The notes: a model not told the origin generated them from the letters alone. Positions 9,586-20,723 are shown, numbered from the stretch's first letter. The stretch: DNA of 64,000 nt from Thalassia testudinum (GCA_037157565.1 JAZHRO010000036.1:17844501-17908500), one strand, 5' to 3'. Program-made: numbers and translations.

Positions 9586-10860
9586 AGACTTATGGAGGAG
9601 ATGGGTAGTTGGCAACTCCAGGAGCCACGAGGGTACTGCAGGGCAGTGACAGTGACGAGGCAGTCACAACCAGACCTTATAGACTATATCATTATTGGAC
9701 AAATGGCTAACCTGTATCTACAAATGCTGCGAGACAGGGTGTTGACAGGGGATTGGGAGACTTCACTTTTACTGATGAGATCCTACACATGAGGGGACGT
9801 TTGTGTGTTCCTAGAGACGAGGAGCTGTTGAGGGAGGTTTTAGCTGAGGCACACGGGTCCAGGTTTACCATACATCTCGGGAACACCAAGATGTACCATG
9901 ATTTCCAACGTGACTTCTGGTGGAGAGGAATGAAGTAGGATGTTGGTGAGTTTGATTAGCAGTGTTTGGTATGCCAGCAGATGAAGGTTGAGCACCAGAG
10001 GCCTACAAGGCCGCTATAGCTACTTCCTGTATTAGAGTGGAAGTGGGAGAGTGTCACTATGGACCTAGTAGTGGGGTTACCAATTACACAGTAGGGACAC
10101 GATGTAGTCTGGGTGATAGTGGATAGATTGACGAAGATGGCACAGTTTTTGTCAATCCAAGTCACCTTTGGGCTAGCACAGTTAGCATAATGCCACATCA
10201 GAGATGTGGTGTGCCTTCACAGAGTCCCTCATGAGATCATATCAGGCTGAGGCACTCATTTCACTTCTCAGTTCTGGGTGGAGTTTCAATAGGCCTTAGG
10301 GACTTACCTGAGGTTCAGCACTGCCTACCACCCCCAGACCGATGGACAGTCACAGCGCACCATTTAGACCCTCGAGGACATGCTACATGCTAATGTATTA
10401 GACTGGAGAGTCTCTTGGGAGGAGCATTTGCCCTTGGCAAAGTTCGAATACAATAATAGTTACCACTTGAGCATTGGCATGGCACCTTATGAGGCGTTTT
10501 ACGGGAGGAAGTTTACGGCTCCCTTGAGTTGGATTGAGGTAGGGACCAAGTGAGATGTTGGTCTTAGGTTGATCTGTTAGAGTCAGGAGGTGACAGAGTA
10601 GATTCACAGACGACTCCGTATCGTTAGGAGTAGATAGAAGAGTTATGCTGACCGGAAGCACCAAGAGATGCAATTCGAGGTTGGGGATCATGTCTTTCTC
10701 CACGTTTCGCCCATGAAGAGCTTGCAATGTTTTGGGGTGAAAGGGAAACTTGTGCCGAGGTTCGTGGGACCTTTTGAGGTCTTGGAGCAGGTAGGACCTG
10801 TTGCTTGCTGACTTACCCTTCCTCCCCAACTCTCTGAAGTGCACGACGTGTTTCACATGT
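9586..10860 (+). pseudogene. pol (IN): Tekay-type integrase, catalytically broken
   Basis: The HHCC zinc-binding region is visible (EAHGSRFTIHLG near 9847-9882, then CLVCQQ near 9964-9980). The catalytic core starts at WESVTMDLVVGLP near 10048-10086, with the first Asp kept. The second catalytic Asp is replaced by Gly next to a TGA near 10245 (SG*GTHFTSQFW), and the catalytic Glu is replaced by Gln near 10350. Many TAG/TGA codons interrupt the frame (for example 10017, 10290 and 10365), most at positions where relatives carry Gln or Arg. Integrase joins cDNA to the chromosome; this copy cannot. Confidence 0.9.
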
Positions 10861-11096
10861 CCAACCTCAGGAGATAGATCGCTGATCCCAGCCATGTTTT
10901 CAGCTTCGAGAGCATCGAGGTGGGGGATGACTTGACCTACCCTGAGAGGGCAGTATAGATACTAGATAGAGCCATCAAGAACTTGAGGTGGAAGGAGGTG
11001 CCACTGGTGAAGGTCCTATGGAGAAGCCAACGGTACGAGGAGGCTACTTGGGAGCCCGAGGCGACGATGCGAGATCAGTACCCAGAGCTTTTTTGA
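10861..11096 (+). pseudogene. pol (CHD): Chromodomain-like C-terminal tail of Tekay integrase
   Basis: The tail reads LTYPERAVQILDRAIKNLR, then EVPLVKVLWRSQRYEEATWE, ending in MRDQYPELF and TGA at 11094. This order (VQILDR, PLVKVLW, EEATWEPE) is the typical chromodomain-like ending of Tekay/Del chromoviruses and is what places the element in that clade. Chromodomains steer integration to marked chromatin. One TAG near 10877 interrupts the linker before it. Confidence 0.85.
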
Positions 11097-11127
11097 GGGT
11101 ACATCGCTTCTAACCTACTTTGATCCT

Positions 11128-11215
11128 CTTTAAGTTTGTTATGCACATTTTGTTTCTTCCCACATCTTAGTTTAGCTCAAGTTTCGGGGTCGAAACTTCC
11201 TTTAAGTTTGTTATG
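11128..11215. repeat. 16-bp direct repeat at the pol end / LTR start
   Basis: CTTTAAGTTTGTTATG occurs at 11128-11143 and 11200-11215, 72 bp apart. The second copy contains the probable first bases of the 3' LTR (TGTTATG at 11209 or TGTTGAA at 11214). Confidence 0.75.
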
Positions 11216-11344
11216 TTGAAATGACACTTCCCAAGGGTCGTTTAGAACTTTTTTTCTGAAATTTAAGGACCTTATCGTAATTTCTATGCACCAAAAGGAT
11301 ACCATGCGAAGTATTTTAAGTTTTGAAGGGGATTTAGAGTAATT

Positions 11345-11465
11345 TTTCTAGCACCCCCATATCCACACCTTACCCTCCATACACCCCCCATGCCTCCATA
11401 CAACCCCCCCATGCCGCCATACCCACCATACCCCCCCATCCCCATGCACCCTTAAACCCCCCTCC
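11345..11465. repeat. C-rich degenerate tandem repeat
   Basis: Irregular repeats of a CCCCCCATGCCTCCATAC-like unit occur in the U3 part of the LTR. Strand composition is strongly biased to C and A. No function is evident. Confidence 0.6.
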
Positions 11466-11675
11466 TACATTTTGTTCTCCACCACAGTACCCCTCCTCTC
11501 ACATCCACCGACTCCTCCCCTACCACAGAGAGGTGTGCAACTGAGAGAGGGAGAGCATAAAGCAGATTGAGAGGGTGAGGTTGGGAATGGAGCAAGAGAG
11601 GCGCTGCAAGGAAGGCTCTATGTGCAGAGTTGGGGGTCATTCTTCTGCATTATCAAATGTCTGTGACGTTCGCCA

Positions 11676-11962
11676 GACATCTAGAGGGATCATCAGACGT
11701 CCGGAGGGAGCTCAGGATGTTTGGTGGCATACAGGTACCAGGGGCATTAGGAAGGTGTGTTGGCACAGCATTCAAGGCACTTTAGGACATCTGGAAGCAA
11801 TGTTAGACATCCGACTGCTCTCCCAGACGACTAGGAGCAGTGCCAGACATCTGGAGACACCCTCAGACGGCTGTGAAGGGAAGCAGATGACGAGGACGAA
11901 CGTAGGAATGCAAGGTGAGATCCTATGCTCATTTAAGACGTTTGGGACTCTCCCCAGAGGTC
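11676..11962. promoter_or_regulatory. Decayed 20-bp-phased palindrome array in Tekay LTR
   Basis: Sites related to GACGTC start at 11676 (GACATC), 11696 (GACGTC), 11716 (GATGTT), then 11786, 11806, 11826, 11846, 11866 and 11886, and 11937 and 11957. Every step within the three groups is exactly 20 bp. Many sites differ from GACGTC by changes expected from methyl-CpG deamination. Flanking bases still follow the CAGAC..CTGG pattern. Confidence 0.78.
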
Positions 11963-12658
11963 TGATTTGGGTAAGGATGCGCATGTTTAGGCTAGTTTAG
12001 GGCCTAAACGAAGTCAGTTTTGCACAAACAAAGTTCTGTTGGTTTTCTTTCAGAATTCCCTATGTGTTAGGGTTGTATCCATACTATTTTGAGCTTGTTT
12101 GGCATAATGGTCAACAATGTTAATGATTGGCATGATCAACTATTTGGAATAGGTCGTAATCCATAGTGCAGACGGGATCTGTGGATACATTGGGATCCAC
12201 CGTTCATGCCTCCATATCTCCCGTACACCTTGGTAGAGTGGTCCTCTCTACTCCTGTGGTTTAAATTATTAAAGTGCATGCTGAATTAGAAATATCTGCT
12301 TGAAACCTAGGACATGACATGAACCCTAGGACTGAGAATGTAAATGTCTATGTTCAATGCATGAATCTTGCTTGCTATAAATTGAGAATGCATGTTGTTA
12401 AAATTCCTACTGTGAGAAATGAAATATTGAAAAATGATTGTGAAAATTGCTTATCCTATTAAATTTACGACCTGCCTATTATATGATTAAGAAACTAGAA
12501 TGTGAGATAGATACATAATGAAATGAGACAAGTTCTATGCATGAACCCTACCGGGAACTAGGAAAGGAATCAAGGTATAGAAATATGGATGTCTGATGTA
12601 TGATGGGACGCATTGCCTACGGGCATGTTGGTGGACTATTCGGACTTGGGTATGGAAA

Positions 12659-12663
12659 GTAAG
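12659..12663. repeat. Target-site duplication GTAAG of solo LTR 1, left copy
   Basis: Identical to 15375-15379 on the other side of the inserted LTR. Confidence 0.93.
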
Positions 12664-13600
12664 TGATGAGAGCCTCATCATGAGCCATAACTAGCTCATT
12701 TTGACCCAATAAAGAAGATAAAAGCTCCTACATAACCTAGAAGAAGGCCTAAATGAAGGAATAAGTGCTCTGAGAAGAAAACATGAATTAAAGGTTAAAA
12801 CTGCAATTTTACCATTGCAGTGCATAAACAGGATTTCTCAGAGGCAAAACATAGGTCAAATGGTCTAAATAAGATAAAAAGTGGGTTGAGTCAATCAGAA
12901 ATGGGTTCATGTGCAATTTCGAAATTAAATGACATTTGGTAACCCTAAAACAGACCTGCTTAAATTAACAAGGTTTTGGTCAGGATAAAAATCAAGTAAA
13001 CCCTCTAAAAATCATTGAAAAATATCCTCTAGGGTTTAGAACACTTAATTTGGCCTTTGGAACCCAGTTTGACCTAGACTAGGGTCCTAGCTCATCAATT
13101 AACCTAATTTTGGTTTTTACGCAAAATGTCCAGTTAAACAGGGTCAAACCTAAAATCCAACTTCACCATTGGATTCCTTAGGTCCAAATTAGGTTTGTAC
13201 CAAAATTTGGACCTAAGGGGAGGTCATCTTGACCTACTTTGCAATTTAGTACACCCAAATCATAATTTAGTCCCTATCTTTTGAAATCATCGCAGAGAGC
13301 CCCCTAACTTCCTCTCCACCTTTGCAATCAGGTCCTTCCACCATTATTGGGGCAGAATCCTTCTCCGGTGAGGATTAGAGAGGGAATACTCTCTGATTCC
13401 TCAGAGATCCCCTCCCAGAAATGGAAGGGAGATTCTCTGGGGAATTCCCTTCCATCTAAGGCCAATCTTGATCCCTGGTGTGAACCCAATCTCTCATGCA
13501 AACGCACGAGGGATTTGGGTATCCACCTTCATTCCTTCTCCGATGAACCGTCAGAGATAATTGCGCAGCCCTCCGCACACTAGAAAGTTCGGCCAGCACC

Positions 13601-13608
13601 TATAAAAG
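13601..13608 (+). promoter_or_regulatory. TATA box of solo LTR 1
   Basis: TATAAAAG is followed by pyrimidine-rich leader-like sequence, where U3/R would meet. The LTR could in principle drive transcription to the right. Confidence 0.55.
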
Positions 13609-14854
13609 GATCCCCAAACCCGACCGCTGATCTTCAGACTTGTCTTGGCGGAGATTCCCCCAAATTTTCCTCTCTTCCATCTCCAGCCAAGGAACCCGCA
13701 AGCTCCGACGACCTCCTCCCCTCCTTCTCGTCGCTCTGCTACCATACCAGCAGCAGAGTCCACTTCGCCTCTTCCTCCCGCGTCGTGCCGTACCAAGCGC
13801 GCGTTCCCCTGACCTCGTCCTCGTCGCTGCTCCCTCCCTCAGGGTTCTTCTTCTCTGACGATGGCAGCTAAGAGCCGTCCACTCCGCTGCCTCCCTCCCT
13901 TCCAGAACACTCCAGATACATTCTCCATCTTCCCCTCTCTCTTTTCCCCCTTACATTTCCTTTAATTACCCCTCGACACTGCCTGACCACCCTCATCTTC
14001 TACGTCACCGACCGATCTCCGGCGAGTCGCCCCCACCATTCCACCCCTCCACACGCCTCGCCAACCATCTCATAAGCTCCGCCTCACCACAAGGAACAAT
14101 CTCCACCCATCCACCATCCCTCTACGCCTCCACCACAGCCCCCTGAACACCCCCACACTTCCGATCACAGGACGACCTAGGCACGCATGCCTAAGCCATC
14201 CTATGACCTGCTTCACCATGCACGACCTTCGCCGTGCCATGGCGAAGGTGCCCAGCTGGTCTGATTAAGCTGAGAGGCTTATTTTGTGTTTGACAGGATT
14301 TCAGCCCCTGCCGCCATTGACGGTTGGAGTAGCTCCAAGCTTTAGCAGCTCCAGGCGTCAGGACCTCCAGCCTTCAGGTGCAGTGGACTCGGGCAGTCAG
14401 TGCGAAGCATCTAAGTCCAGCAAGGAGCGCAGCAACGTCCGCAGCTGTGGCGATTGCACGAAGGCTCTGTGAGTGCGCACGGGAGCGAGGCAGAACTAAT
14501 AGTCCCACATCAGCGAAACGCAAAGCGCAGGTATACTTTAAATTATTTTTTTGATATTGCCTTGTTGCCTCCGAACGCACAGGGGTGAGGTCCCTCACCT
14601 TATCCCACGCTCGCCTCGTCTGCGGTTTCACCTCGCAGATTTGGTGGGCTCCGACCCGACCCAACCTGAGCACTCCTCGCGCATCACCCACCTGCCGGTG
14701 CGCCTGGTCCCGGGTGCGATATCCGACCTGATTACCCGTGGCTCTGTTAGAGCATTCTTGAGTGAATTACAGAGAGAGTAAGAGATGCGCGGGTATAGGG
14801 ACAGGGTAGGTTTTGCTTCCACCTCTCTGTACAGGCAGGCTGAGCATTGAGAGA

Positions 14855-15110
14855 CTTAGCCGCAAGGAGAAAAGGAAGCAGAAGAAGAGGCTGAGCGAAG
14901 AAGAGAAGAGAGAAGAAGAAAGGACTACAGAGAGAAGGAAGAAGACCAAGGAAGCAGAAGATTTCGTAGAAAATAGAAGTTCAAGGAAGAAGAAGACCTG
15001 TAGATCAGAAGAAAAGAAGAAGGAACCTACGAAGAAGAAGAAGGCAGAAGAGAGAAGAGCAAGCAAAAATCAGAGAAGGCCAAGGCAGAATCAAAACAGG
15101 AAGAAGAATA
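14855..15110. repeat. Purine-rich (GAA/AAG) tract
   Basis: About 250 bp of almost only A and G on the + strand lie inside solo LTR 1. The Lys/Glu/Arg-rich open frame across it (14813-15121) is a composition effect and I do not call it a gene. Confidence 0.7.
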
Positions 15111-15121
15111 GTTGCATTTAA

Positions 15122-15147
15122 GACGTCTGATATAGAAATCAGACGTC
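15122..15147. promoter_or_regulatory. Pair of GACGTC palindromes, 20 bp apart, in solo LTR 1
   Basis: GACGTC at 15122 and 15142, each inside an AGACGTCT palindrome. Same 20-bp step as in the gag-only, Tekay and 42959-45046 LTRs. Confidence 0.8.
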
Positions 15148-15374
15148 TAATCCTGTTATCTTTTAGCAATTCTTTTTATAACTCTCTCTCTTTGAATCAA
15201 TTATTCTTCATTTAAAAGTTGTATTCCTTAGTTTTAAAAGTACTGAGATTGCTCCCTGTGTTCGACCTTGGATACTCTAGTTTTTCGAGTAATAAAATTC
15301 TCTATTTGTTTGAATGCTTTGTCGGCTATATTACAACGTATTATCTTTTAAAACCCGATCAAGTGCGATAAACA

Positions 15375-15379
15375 GTAAG
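15375..15379. repeat. Target-site duplication GTAAG of solo LTR 1, right copy
   Basis: Identical to 12659-12663. The Tekay LTR continues after it. Confidence 0.93.
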
Positions 15380-16407
15380 CTAGCCCTCGTATACGTGGTA
15401 CCGAGGAGAGCTATTATCACTTTCGTGTAGGGAGAGAGCTGGACACCCCTTGGGTTGGGACTTGGGGTTAGGATTGGCCTCCCTACACTTACTCATTTTA
15501 GGCCCACTGGGCAAATTGGGATAGTCAGGCGACGGTACGCAGACTGTTGAAGGGTGTGGCCTCTATTTTGTTCTGTGCTGTACGTTGAGTGTACCCACTA
15601 GCAGATTGACCGCATGCCAGTGTGGGGTAGCTACCCATGTGTTTATCATGCGTGCTGTAGTCACTGCTACATCGTGACCATGATGTAGGGGTGGTAGATT
15701 GGGTGTAGTACTACTGCAGGGTACTCTCCCGACCAAGAGAGTGCCACATGTGCATCCTACATCGCAGGAAAACTACAATCAAGATCGTTCCTTTATAGAA
15801 CATGTGGATTAAGTGATGATGTGGACCTTTATTAGAATACATGAATAATTAAACACAGTTGAATATGCAGGAAACTAGATGACAATGAGTAACTGTAAGA
15901 TGCATGAATGGTTTATTGCTTTTTTCCTATTTTAAATGCATTAAATGTCATGTGTGCCACTCTACTCAGCATTAGCTAATAGAACATATATGTATATTTG
16001 TTCAGGTCAGGGAATTGAGCAGCCAGCACCACCGGCAGTAGAAAGTGTTGGGCCCAGCTGAGCCCAGCAGTAGTCTGGTCCTTTTTATGTTTTTGTTTTT
16101 GAGGCCTTGTTTACTGTAGTGAGTACTTTTAGTATGTTGGAACCTGTTGATGTTTATGTCCCTTCTACTTTACTTGTGATGGCTAGCTAGCAAACTTTAT
16201 TTTTCCACCTGTGGAGTATGGTTCTTTTTTAACTCTGTTCTACTTTCCATTGCTACCATTTTCTTATTTGCTTAGTTACATTGCATGTGTGGTTGTGGAA
16301 ATGTTTATCCTTGCATTTGGTTTGTTCTCGTTGGACGACTGGGTCTTCGGGTTAGTCGAGGCAAGCCATTCCCAGGTTCAGTAAGGGGTCGAGATCGTAT
16401 TATAACA

Positions 16408-17160
16408 TAAGCCCATAAGGTCCTTCAGGCTATGGTTAGGTTAATCAACTAGAAGAGTCCTAGTCCTCTAGGACTCATGTTTATACTAAATTCTTAAAGA
16501 ATTCTCTTAATTAAGGTCAAAGGTCAATAAGGAAGAATGTATAAGGCTCATTGGTCCACCCTCCGATTTAGGAGGCTGAGTAACCTGAGCATCCAAATTT
16601 CACACACTTGATTTGACTTACGAGCAACCACAACATTGAAAATAATGAGTTTCACTAGGGCCGAGATTGCGGAACCTTCGCATTAATTGGAATTAACTTA
16701 TAATAGAACTAATAAAGTCCCCTGCAGGTATGGCTATCATGTTGCACTAGAAGAGCCTCCCCAGCGCCAAGTGCTCAGTTTTCTTGGGTTTTGCCGAGGC
16801 AATATTCTTGAATGGAGGAAGGAGAGCCACCCACCTAGAAAAATGAGAGAAAAAAGGGAGAAAACAAAAGGAAAAGACAAATATAATAAAGGAGTAGAAG
16901 GAAGAGAAGAAAAGAAAAGAAAAAATTCAAATAAAAAATGTATGCCTAGCAAAAAAAACCCAAAAAAACAAAAAGAGTGAGTTATTGTTAAGAGCCCTAA
17001 ATGGCTCAGTCAGGGATATACCTTCAAGGTTGATTCCAGGATAGAAATGTGTGTGGAGAAAGTTGCCAAGTCCTTGTAAGGTAGAACCAATTGTGAGACT
17101 TAGGAGAATTAGGGATAATTCCAGCCTAGGAAATTTGAGTTTTCCTAACCTTAGATGCTC
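16408..17160 (+). mobile_element. Athila-type 3' untranslated tail fragment
   Basis: The sequence resembles 32480-33150, with the same order of a GAGCCACC-AAAATGAGA block, a long A/G-rich run (16845-16980) and a tail with TGGGGAGAG-like sequence. In Athila/Tat elements such A-rich tails lie between pol and the 3' LTR. The Tekay element apparently inserted into this older one; the rest lies left of the window. No coding region is present. Confidence 0.55.
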
Positions 17161-17719
17161 TCAAATCGTGTCTATCACACTACATACAGACACTTTAAAC
17201 ATGTAGTTTAATAAACTTTGGGTGGACCCCTTGAGCCCAAGAAATCTACCTTTGCGACCAATGACTAAGGTCGAGAGGAAATCGAAAGGCTCAGTTAAAA
17301 CTATGATCATAGTTGTACATTGGGACATGGTCGTCGAGGAGGATAGGTCGAAGACACGGCTATTGCTGAGGAGAGTGGAAGAGGACACAAGGTTGGCAAG
17401 GAAGGAGAGGTAGAAACAAGAGTATACGGGCTTATTTTTAGGTGGGGATTGGAGGGTGAATAATGGAATCGCAGAATTTCTTTTTTCGAATGAAACTCCA
17501 AAATGCCTACCTCTTTTTTTATTTTGCTATGGATTGTGATAGTTTTAACATGTCTTAAAAGATTATGTTGATATATTTTAAAATATAATTTTGATTTAGT
17601 CTCAAAAAATAAACTTTGCCATCACATGTAATCCTCTCAAAATCACTATTTCTCTTATAGTGTATGTTTATTTTATAGGTCTTTTTATAATGACATTGCA
17701 ATATTATTTGCAGAAAGTT
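17161..17719. other. Unassigned intergenic sequence
   Basis: No gene, LTR end or recognisable element. Short open frames on both strands look accidental. Confidence 0.4.
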
Positions 17720-18313
17720 TTAACTCCTACCCACTCGTATCTTAACCCTAAATGGAATCATAAGTTTTTTTTTTATTTAAAGGGATAAGTTTGAATTTAA
17801 CTTGTCCCTTTTAATATTACTAAAAAAATGAAGATGAACTAGTGATGAACTAGTGACCTCCTTTCACCTCCACTCAAAGGTCCTAACAAATGCTTAACAA
17901 AGGTCTTAAAGGCATAAAATTTTTTGTTGCTAAATTATCCTCTAAAAAATAATAATATCAATTATTATACATATTATGGCAACTACATTTGCATTAGTAC
18001 TAATTATTGTTCAACAAAAATATTATAGTGGTATAAGTAATAATTATTGCTAAATCAAAGGCTATAGTGGCAAATATATTTTCCATTGATACTAATTGTA
18101 GTTTGACAAAAATATTATAGTGGCATAAGTAATAATTGCCGCTATATCAAAGGTAATAATGACAAATATATTTTTCACTAATAATAGTTATCATTTGACA
18201 AAAATTATAGTGACATATACAAAAAAATTACTGCAAAATCAAAGGAACTAGCTGCAAACACATTATATGCCACTATCTAATTCACCACTAAATGTTATTT
18301 TTTTTGTAGTGGC
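17720..18313 (+). mobile_element. Probable CACTA (EnSpm) terminal fragment
   Basis: The block ends TTTTTTTTGTAGTG at 18300-18313, the form expected for a CACTA terminal inverted repeat (CACTACAAAAAA read from the other strand). Just inside lie three imperfect ~93-bp units (about 17985-18275) carrying TATAGTGGCA-type motifs, like the subterminal repeats of this superfamily. I found no matching CACTACAAAA end upstream and no transposase, so it is a fragment or a deletion derivative. Confidence 0.45.
17985..18275. repeat. Three imperfect ~93-bp tandem units
   Basis: Each unit has a TTGTTCAACAAAAAT-like start, then ATTATAGTGGCATAAGTAAT, then AAATCAAAGG and a TGGCAAATATATTTT-like end. Copy 3 is the most divergent. 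Confidence 0.65.
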
Positions 18314-19898
18314 CGTTGGGCCCTTATGGAATAACAACTCTTGTATCTTCCCAAACATAGATTGGCTAATAGGTATCAAGTCACCTCACGAGTCCTAGTA
18401 TAGAGCTTGCATCCATCTACGTTTTGCTAAGTGACAACTACAAAGTTAATACACTTAATATGTCTAAATTAAGCTAATCCCTTAGTAAACACGTCATATT
18501 TAGGTTGTAAATAGTGTATCATAACTATCCTAGGAATCTTAGGCTCATAGGTACATTTATACATAATTTTTATACATTATAATAATATTAATTTGTGCAG
18601 GAATAATATGCAGGGGTAAACTTTGAGGATGGAAGGTAGCAAAGGAGATTTAAGAAAAGAAACATTTTATGAGGGGTAGAATGCAAATTTACCAAGCTAC
18701 TAGGGCTTGGGCTTAATTTGGCCACCAACAACCAAAGCCCTTGCTCCCGAAAAAATTCCAAGCTCCTCTGGGCATCTCTACAAAAAATTTCGCAAGAGGG
18801 GACCGCATATTCTTCAATTCCCGCATTGGCACGCAACTCATGAGCTATTGCATGCCAATCTTAAGCCTCATACGTGCTTGACCCACATCATGCATGCCAG
18901 AGCCCAGTCAATAGCCTTCTCCAGCTCAGGTGCACTCAACACGCACTAATTATACACCCCCAGCATTGCCAATGCACCTTTAAGCACACAAGAGCTACCT
19001 CAACACCCTTCTCTAGCCCAGCACCCCCTCTATGCATGTGATATGAGCCTCTTGTGCCCCCTCCCATGCCCTACACATGATTTGCATGTTGACTACACCT
19101 ATGGAAGGCTAAAAGCTTCTTTTCTTCAACTATAAAAGGGACATACCCCCTCTATCTTCAAGCTATCTCTTCCTACTCCATCCTCACCTCCATTAGAGCT
19201 AGAAAAACTTTTCGAAGCTCCATTGTACTCTCTAAAGATACTAGGTGACCTACTGAAATAAACAAATCCCTCTCTTACTCTCTCCATTCTTCCATCTCTC
19301 ACCACCTTCAAAGGGACTCTTGAAGTCATCCTCTCACCTCTATTCTAGGTAGTAGATCTCCTCCATCCTCTCACCCCCATTCCCTCTAATTAGAACCTTC
19401 TCTCCTCACCCCATACTCCACCAAAATCCTGGCCTCTGCCTTCTTCTACCTACCATCTTCCAAATCATCATCCCCATTATCCAACCTCCTCATCTCTATC
19501 TTTAGGCTGCTGCCAAGCACATCATCTCATCGAGCAGTCGTCTTAGAAGATTTCTCTCATCCCCCTCCATTTTATTTTATTTTTTATTATTATTGTATTT
19601 CCCTTAGTTTGTAATAATACAACATTGAAATTTTATAATTCAAGTCTTCTCTCTCTCTTTCTAGTGTGCTTGCTACAACTTCTCCTGCTTCTCACCTCCA
19701 TTCTCATTATATAAAAATTATAAAATTTAAAACAGCTATAAGATACTTAAAAGAAATAACTGCAAGATTGTCAAAGTGTTTCTGCCTCCTTGTGTTCAAC
19801 TCAAACTTACCTCTAGTTATGTTATCTGATTATGGATTTTTTGCAAACTACGACGACACTTTCAAAGCATTATACTTGTAAATTTTTTGCGAATCACA
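18314..19898 (+). mobile_element. LTR-like block with promoter, 5' end not resolved
   Basis: The block has LTR character: a TATA box (TATAAAAG at 19131-19138), a long pyrimidine-rich leader, and an end (GCGAATCACA at about 19889-19898) that directly abuts retrotransposon coding sequence. No PBS or gag leader lies between them, so a deletion has joined LTR to gag. It does not look like the LTR that starts at 24486. Confidence 0.5.
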
Positions 19899-20670
19899 CT
19901 CCTTGATGCAATTAAGCACATTCCATCCTACAATAAGTTCCTTAAAGATTTATGCACCTAAAATCATAAGGCTAAGACCAAAGTACTTTGGAAGGTAGTC
20001 TTATTTGAACAAGCTAACTTGGTGATTTTAAGCAAACCACCCCTAGGAAGAAATCCCTGATTTCTTGTATGATTGATGGTTTGGCCTTTAATAGGGCTTT
20101 TATAAATTCAAGAGTATCCATCAGCCTTTTAGCCACATTAATTTGGGAGAGATTTGGACTTAGGGAGGTTGAACCCACTTCGGTTACACTCTAACTAGCC
20201 AACCAATCTAGGAAATGCCCACGAGTGATTAAAGATGTTATTGTTTGAATAAATGATTTTCATTATCGTGTGGACTTCATTGTGTTAGATATGGAAACTC
20301 TTGAAGATTTGAGAAGGGTTTAATTATCTTAAGAAAACCTTTTTTGGCCATTGCCAACGACCATATTGATTACAAATTTAGGAGTATGGAAATTCCATTT
20401 GGGGATCAAAAGATGAAATTGAACATTTTTAAGGTAATAAAGAACTCTAATGACAATTGTGGGATTATTAAAGAGTTTAAAAAAATTGAGGATTTAAACC
20501 ATCACCATGATTTTGACAATGAAATGATCCCTCCACTTGAGTGTTTTGATCTTGGTAAACAAGGAAAAGAAAATGTCTCATTACAGACTATGGATTCGAA
20601 GGTAGAAATTCATATTAAAGATGAACCTAAATACGAGACATTTTACTTTAAGGATCAATTACACCTTTAA
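19899..20670 (+). pseudogene. gag-pol (PR): Athila/Tat gag C-terminus and protease remnant
   Basis: Reading starts mid-protein with LLDAIKHIPSYNKFLKDLCT (19899-19958), the end of an Athila/Tat gag, continues through VVLFEQANLVILSKPP near 20000-20045, then a decayed protease: RFGLREVEPTSVTL near 20150-20195 and VDFIVLDMETLEDLRR near 20270-20320. The post-protease segment MEIPFGDQKMKLNIFKVIKN near 20385-20445 is open to 20670. The same blocks occur in order in the element at 57404-56677 and 57404-59468. Several stops and frame changes occur before 20344. No RT follows. Confidence 0.85.
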
Positions 20671-20723
20671 TCTTAATATGAAAATTTCACTTTTTAACTG
20701 AGTGAAAACTCCTTTCTTGAAGT

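Larger units (their letters stand above)
12664..15374 (+). mobile_element. Athila/Tat-type solo LTR 1, 2711 bp
   Basis: It starts TGATGAGAGCCTCATCA (a 7-bp-arm palindrome) and ends GCGATAAACA. A perfect GTAAG duplication flanks it, inside the Tekay 3' LTR. No internal region remains, so it is a product of LTR-LTR recombination. It is homologous to solo LTR 2 at 35468-37728, for example in the CTAAAAATCATT stretch near 13005 matched near 35815. A TATA box lies at 13601-13608. The ending resembles the LTR at 63940, which is followed by a tRNA-Asp PBS, hence the Athila/Tat assignment. Confidence 0.9.
11209..16407 (+). mobile_element. 3' LTR of the Tekay-like element, split by a solo LTR
   Basis: It follows the pol stop by about 110 bp and ends ACA at 16407, matching the 5' LTR end at 613. 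After subtracting the nested solo LTR (12664-15374) and one TSD the net length is about 2.48 kb, normal for Tekay LTRs. The exact first base is uncertain by a few nucleotides. It contains a C-rich tract and a decayed 20-bp palindrome array. Confidence 0.85.

Noticed and set aside
14813..15121. Lys/Glu/Arg-rich 102-codon frame
   Set aside because: It is produced by a GAA/AAG purine tract inside a solo LTR; no domain and no start context.
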